A stretch of DNA of 7,273 nt from Rikenellaceae bacterium. GTDB lineage: Bacteria > Bacteroidota > Bacteroidia > Bacteroidales > Rikenellaceae. The stretch spans positions 1-7,273 of the forward strand of contig JAJQAW010000087.1 of the NCBI GenBank assembly GCA_021203585.1, written 5' to 3'. The position numbers and the translations under genes are program-made. The notes beneath the pieces are model-generated. The model saw nothing but the letters and a program-made list of their open reading frames with translations. It was not told the DNA's origin and did no database searches. Below are positions 5,682 through 7,273 of the stretch, piece by piece; within the stretch, counting starts at the first letter, position 1; every line of letters begins with the position of its first letter.

Positions 5682-5708
5682 GGGATCGGTACGGTGTATA
5701 CCGATCCC
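5682..5708 (-). promoter_or_regulatory. Perfect 10-bp hairpin between the GH3 and esterase genes
   Basis: GGGATCGGTA (5682-5691) and TACCGATCCC (5699-5708) are exact inverted repeats around a 7-base loop. The element sits in the 125-base gap, 26 bases before the esterase ATG. No T-run follows on the transcribed side, so termination is doubtful. An mRNA-stabilising or processing structure, a regulator site, or a structure that limits esterase translation are alternatives. A smaller A+T-rich inverted repeat, TTTAG/CTAAA with a 4-base loop, lies at 5738-5751, nearer the GH3 stop. Confidence 0.5.
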
Positions 5709-5781
5709 TGGACGGGGTTAATAAAGTGGTGTTAAAGTTTAGAAAACTAAATTCTGCCGCTCTTCCGAAGGTTTCCCGGAA

Positions 5782-7242
5782 TTATTGAAAATGGTAGCGA
5801 AGGGGCTGCAGATGTTCTCTGTCCGAAGAATTTCCATAAAGAATTTCATACTCGCCGGTTTTGACACGAGTACGTTGGGTCTGCGGATCGAAGAATTCGA
5901 AGGCCGTTGCCGGAAGGTCGAGTCGAACCAGCCGCTCCTCACCCGGTTGCAGGGTAATCCGCCGGAAACCGCGCAACGAACGGATGGGTCCTTCGGGGTC
6001 TTGCAAATCCCGGATATATACCTGAACCACCTCGTCGCCGGTACGGTCGCCGGTGTTTTTGAGCGGCACCTCCAGCCAAGCGGTATCGCCCTCTTGCCGG
6101 ATGGCCGCCTCTCCGTATTCGAAGGCGGTATAACTCAGTCCGTAGCCGAAAGGATAGATCGGTTTTCCCTGATAATACCGGTAGATATGGCCGTGATTCA
6201 TGTGATAATCTTCGTAATCCGGCAGCTCCTCGGTCGAGGCGTAGAACGTAAGAGGCAATTTCCCGCCCGGATTGTAGTCGCCGAACAGCACATCCGCAAC
6301 CGCTGTGCCGCCCTCTTGCCCCGGATACCAGGCGGCGATGATTCCGTCCAGATGTTCGCTCTCCCACGGCAGGGCCATCGAACTGCCCGAACAGAGCACC
6401 AAAATGACGGGTTTGCCGGTTTCTTTAAGAGCCTTCAGCATGTTTCGCTGCACCTCGGGCAATTCGATCCGGGTACGATCTCCGCGCATAAAGCCCGGCA
6501 GGTCGACCCGCATTTCTTCCCCCTCGATCCGGGCCGAAATACCGCCTACGAAAACGATGGCATCCGCCTGGGCCGCTCGTCGGGCGATTCCGGCATAATC
6601 CGTTTCATGGGCATACCCGAGCGTTACGGCCAGACTGGTCGTACCTTCGCCGTGAAAATACTCGATCACGATATCGACCGGTTGGTCTTTGGTGACGGTA
6701 AACGTATGCTCCCAGGCCGCCTTTTTGGCCCGCTTCCAATCGGAGATTACTTCCCGGCCGTCGATCCAGACCCGATACCCGTCGTCGGTCAAAATGTTCA
6801 GTACGGTCTCCCCTTCCTCGTCCGGCAGGTAGGTGGTTTCGAACCGGGCCGAAAAATCGGTCAGATTGACCCCGGAAGCAAATACGGTGTTGCCGCGCGT
6901 ATCGAAAGAGAAATTACCGGACACCTGTGCCACGGCCGCCGGCTGCCCCGACAATTGGGTGTTATTCCAGTAGGTAGCCCGAAATCCGGCTTGGCCGTTG
7001 ATCGAGCATTGTCCGAGTTTATCGGTAAATACCCGGTGTTCGACGTAGTCGCACCCCTTTTCATACAGCACTCTATCGGCCGGAAGTTTGGACCGAATGC
7101 CATCGAGAATCGTAATGGATTGGGTCGGAAAACCGTTGTAATTGGCCCACAGCATGACCGAATCCGCGGCATTCGGGCCGATCACGGCAACTTTCATCGC
7201 TTTCGATAGCGGCAGTACGTGGTTTTTATTTTCCAACAGCAC
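5782..7242 (-). CDS. Glycoside hydrolase family 3 C-terminal region with inserted PA14 domain and fibronectin-III-like domain (5'-truncated)
   Basis: The readable frame gives 486 residues from a GTG that is almost certainly internal: LLENKNHVLPL is the conserved entry to the GH3 C-terminal domain. VAVIGPNA is at 18-25. A PA14 insertion spans about 84-210 (ILTDDGYRVWIDGREVISDW at 150-169). The GH3 C-terminal fold then resumes: GGISARIEGEEMRVD, with the probable acid/base Glu in EGEE (240-243), GDRTRIELPEVQ, AWYPGQEGGTAVADVLFGDY and YPFGYGLSYTAFEY. A fibronectin-III-like domain occupies about 388-455. This architecture is known from beta-glucosidases and beta-xylosidases of Bacteroidetes; the precise sugar is undecided. 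The N-terminal TIM-barrel with the nucleophile Asp is missing from the window, and an in-frame TAG lies six bases upstream of the GTG. Either the gene is broken there or the window edge holds an error. The TAA is at 5784-5782. Confidence 0.88.
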   Translation of the reverse strand: MLLENKNHVLPLSKAMKVAVIGPNAADSVMLWANYNGFPTQSITILDGIRSKLPADRVLYEKGCDYVEHRVFTDKLGQCSINGQAGFRATYWNNTQLSGQPAAVAQVSGNFSFDTRGNTVFASGVNLTDFSARFETTYLPDEEGETVLNILTDDGYRVWIDGREVISDWKRAKKAAWEHTFTVTKDQPVDIVIEYFHGEGTTSLAVTLGYAHETDYAGIARRAAQADAIVFVGGISARIEGEEMRVDLPGFMRGDRTRIELPEVQRNMLKALKETGKPVILVLCSGSSMALPWESEHLDGIIAAWYPGQEGGTAVADVLFGDYNPGGKLPLTFYASTEELPDYEDYHMNHGHIYRYYQGKPIYPFGYGLSYTAFEYGEAAIRQEGDTAWLEVPLKNTGDRTGDEVVQVYIRDLQDPEGPIRSLRGFRRITLQPGEERLVRLDLPATAFEFFDPQTQRTRVKTGEYEILYGNSSDREHLQPLRYHFQ

Positions 7243-7273
7243 AAGCTAATTCCCCCCAATTACAGCCCCAGGT
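7243..7273 (-). other. Disrupted junction upstream of the GH3 fragment
   Basis: In the GH3 frame the last 31 bases read PGAVIGGN, stop (TAG at 7248-7246), L, then the conserved VLLENKNHVLPL. Intact GH3 proteins have a helix ending in something like ESIVLLKN here. N-S-L-V-L-L would be restored by TCG in place of TAG, but the preceding residues do not look like the expected helix, and a run of six C (7252-7257) lies beside it. No other frame reads convincingly as GH3. Confidence 0.45.

Noticed and set aside
5739..5784. Intrinsic terminator after the GH3 gene
   Set aside because: The TTTAG/CTAAA inverted repeat is short and A+T-only, with no proper T-run after it on the transcribed strand.
5785..7209. 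Very long plus-strand open frame (474 codons) opposite the GH3 gene
   Set aside because: The GH3 and PA14 motifs on the minus strand explain the region. The antisense frame is open because of GC-ending codons in the sense gene, and its product shows no recognisable domain.

Overview
The window reads as part of a polysaccharide utilization locus (PUL) from a Bacteroidales-type bacterium. The signs are a SusC/RagA-family TonB-dependent receptor with the usual carboxypeptidase-like N-terminal domain, secreted lipoproteins with short hydrophobic leaders ending in Cys, an SGNH esterase and a PA14-containing family 3 glycoside hydrolase. Base composition looks close to half G+C by eye, so a mid-GC member of the order fits better than a low-GC Bacteroides. 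The genus cannot be read from this sequence.

Every convincing gene is on the minus strand, so the order of transcription runs from high to low coordinates. (1) 7242-5782: C-terminal half of a GH3 enzyme with an inserted PA14 domain; its N-terminal catalytic barrel is not readable here. (2) 5656-4001: SGNH hydrolase of the CE12/rhamnogalacturonan-acetylesterase type with about 280 extra C-terminal residues in beta-rich domains. (3) 4000-3650: an intergenic region of about 350 bases with an in-frame ORF tail, a 16-bp palindrome, a C10/G10 tract with a hairpin, a 21-bp-phased direct repeat and a weak promoter candidate. (4) 3589-2753: a lipoprotein resembling FimB/Mfa2-type fimbrial accessory proteins. 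(5) 2753-940: a second lipoprotein with a similar fimbrillin-like N-terminus fused to a beta-helix region and a DUF5123-like C-terminus; it is split by a one-base frameshift at an A4 tract (2184-2187). (6) 724-1: the first 241 residues of a SusC-like receptor that continues beyond the window.

The likely joint role is capture and breakdown of an acetylated plant polysaccharide, probably pectin (rhamnogalacturonan) but possibly acetylated xylan. The esterase would remove acetyl groups, the GH3 would release terminal sugars, the two lipoproteins would bind glycan at the cell surface, and the SusC-like porin, presumably with a SusD just outside the window, would import oligosaccharides. The substrate is inference from family membership.

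Three reading-frame problems occur in about 7 kb: no ATG in frame for the Mfa2-like gene, the frameshift in the beta-helix lipoprotein, and an in-frame TAG just upstream of the readable GH3 part. They suggest either indel and substitution errors in the assembly or a decaying locus. The most interesting biology is the pair of fimbrial-adhesin-like lipoproteins, one carrying a beta-helix, placed directly before susC, with a candidate operator upstream of the pair.
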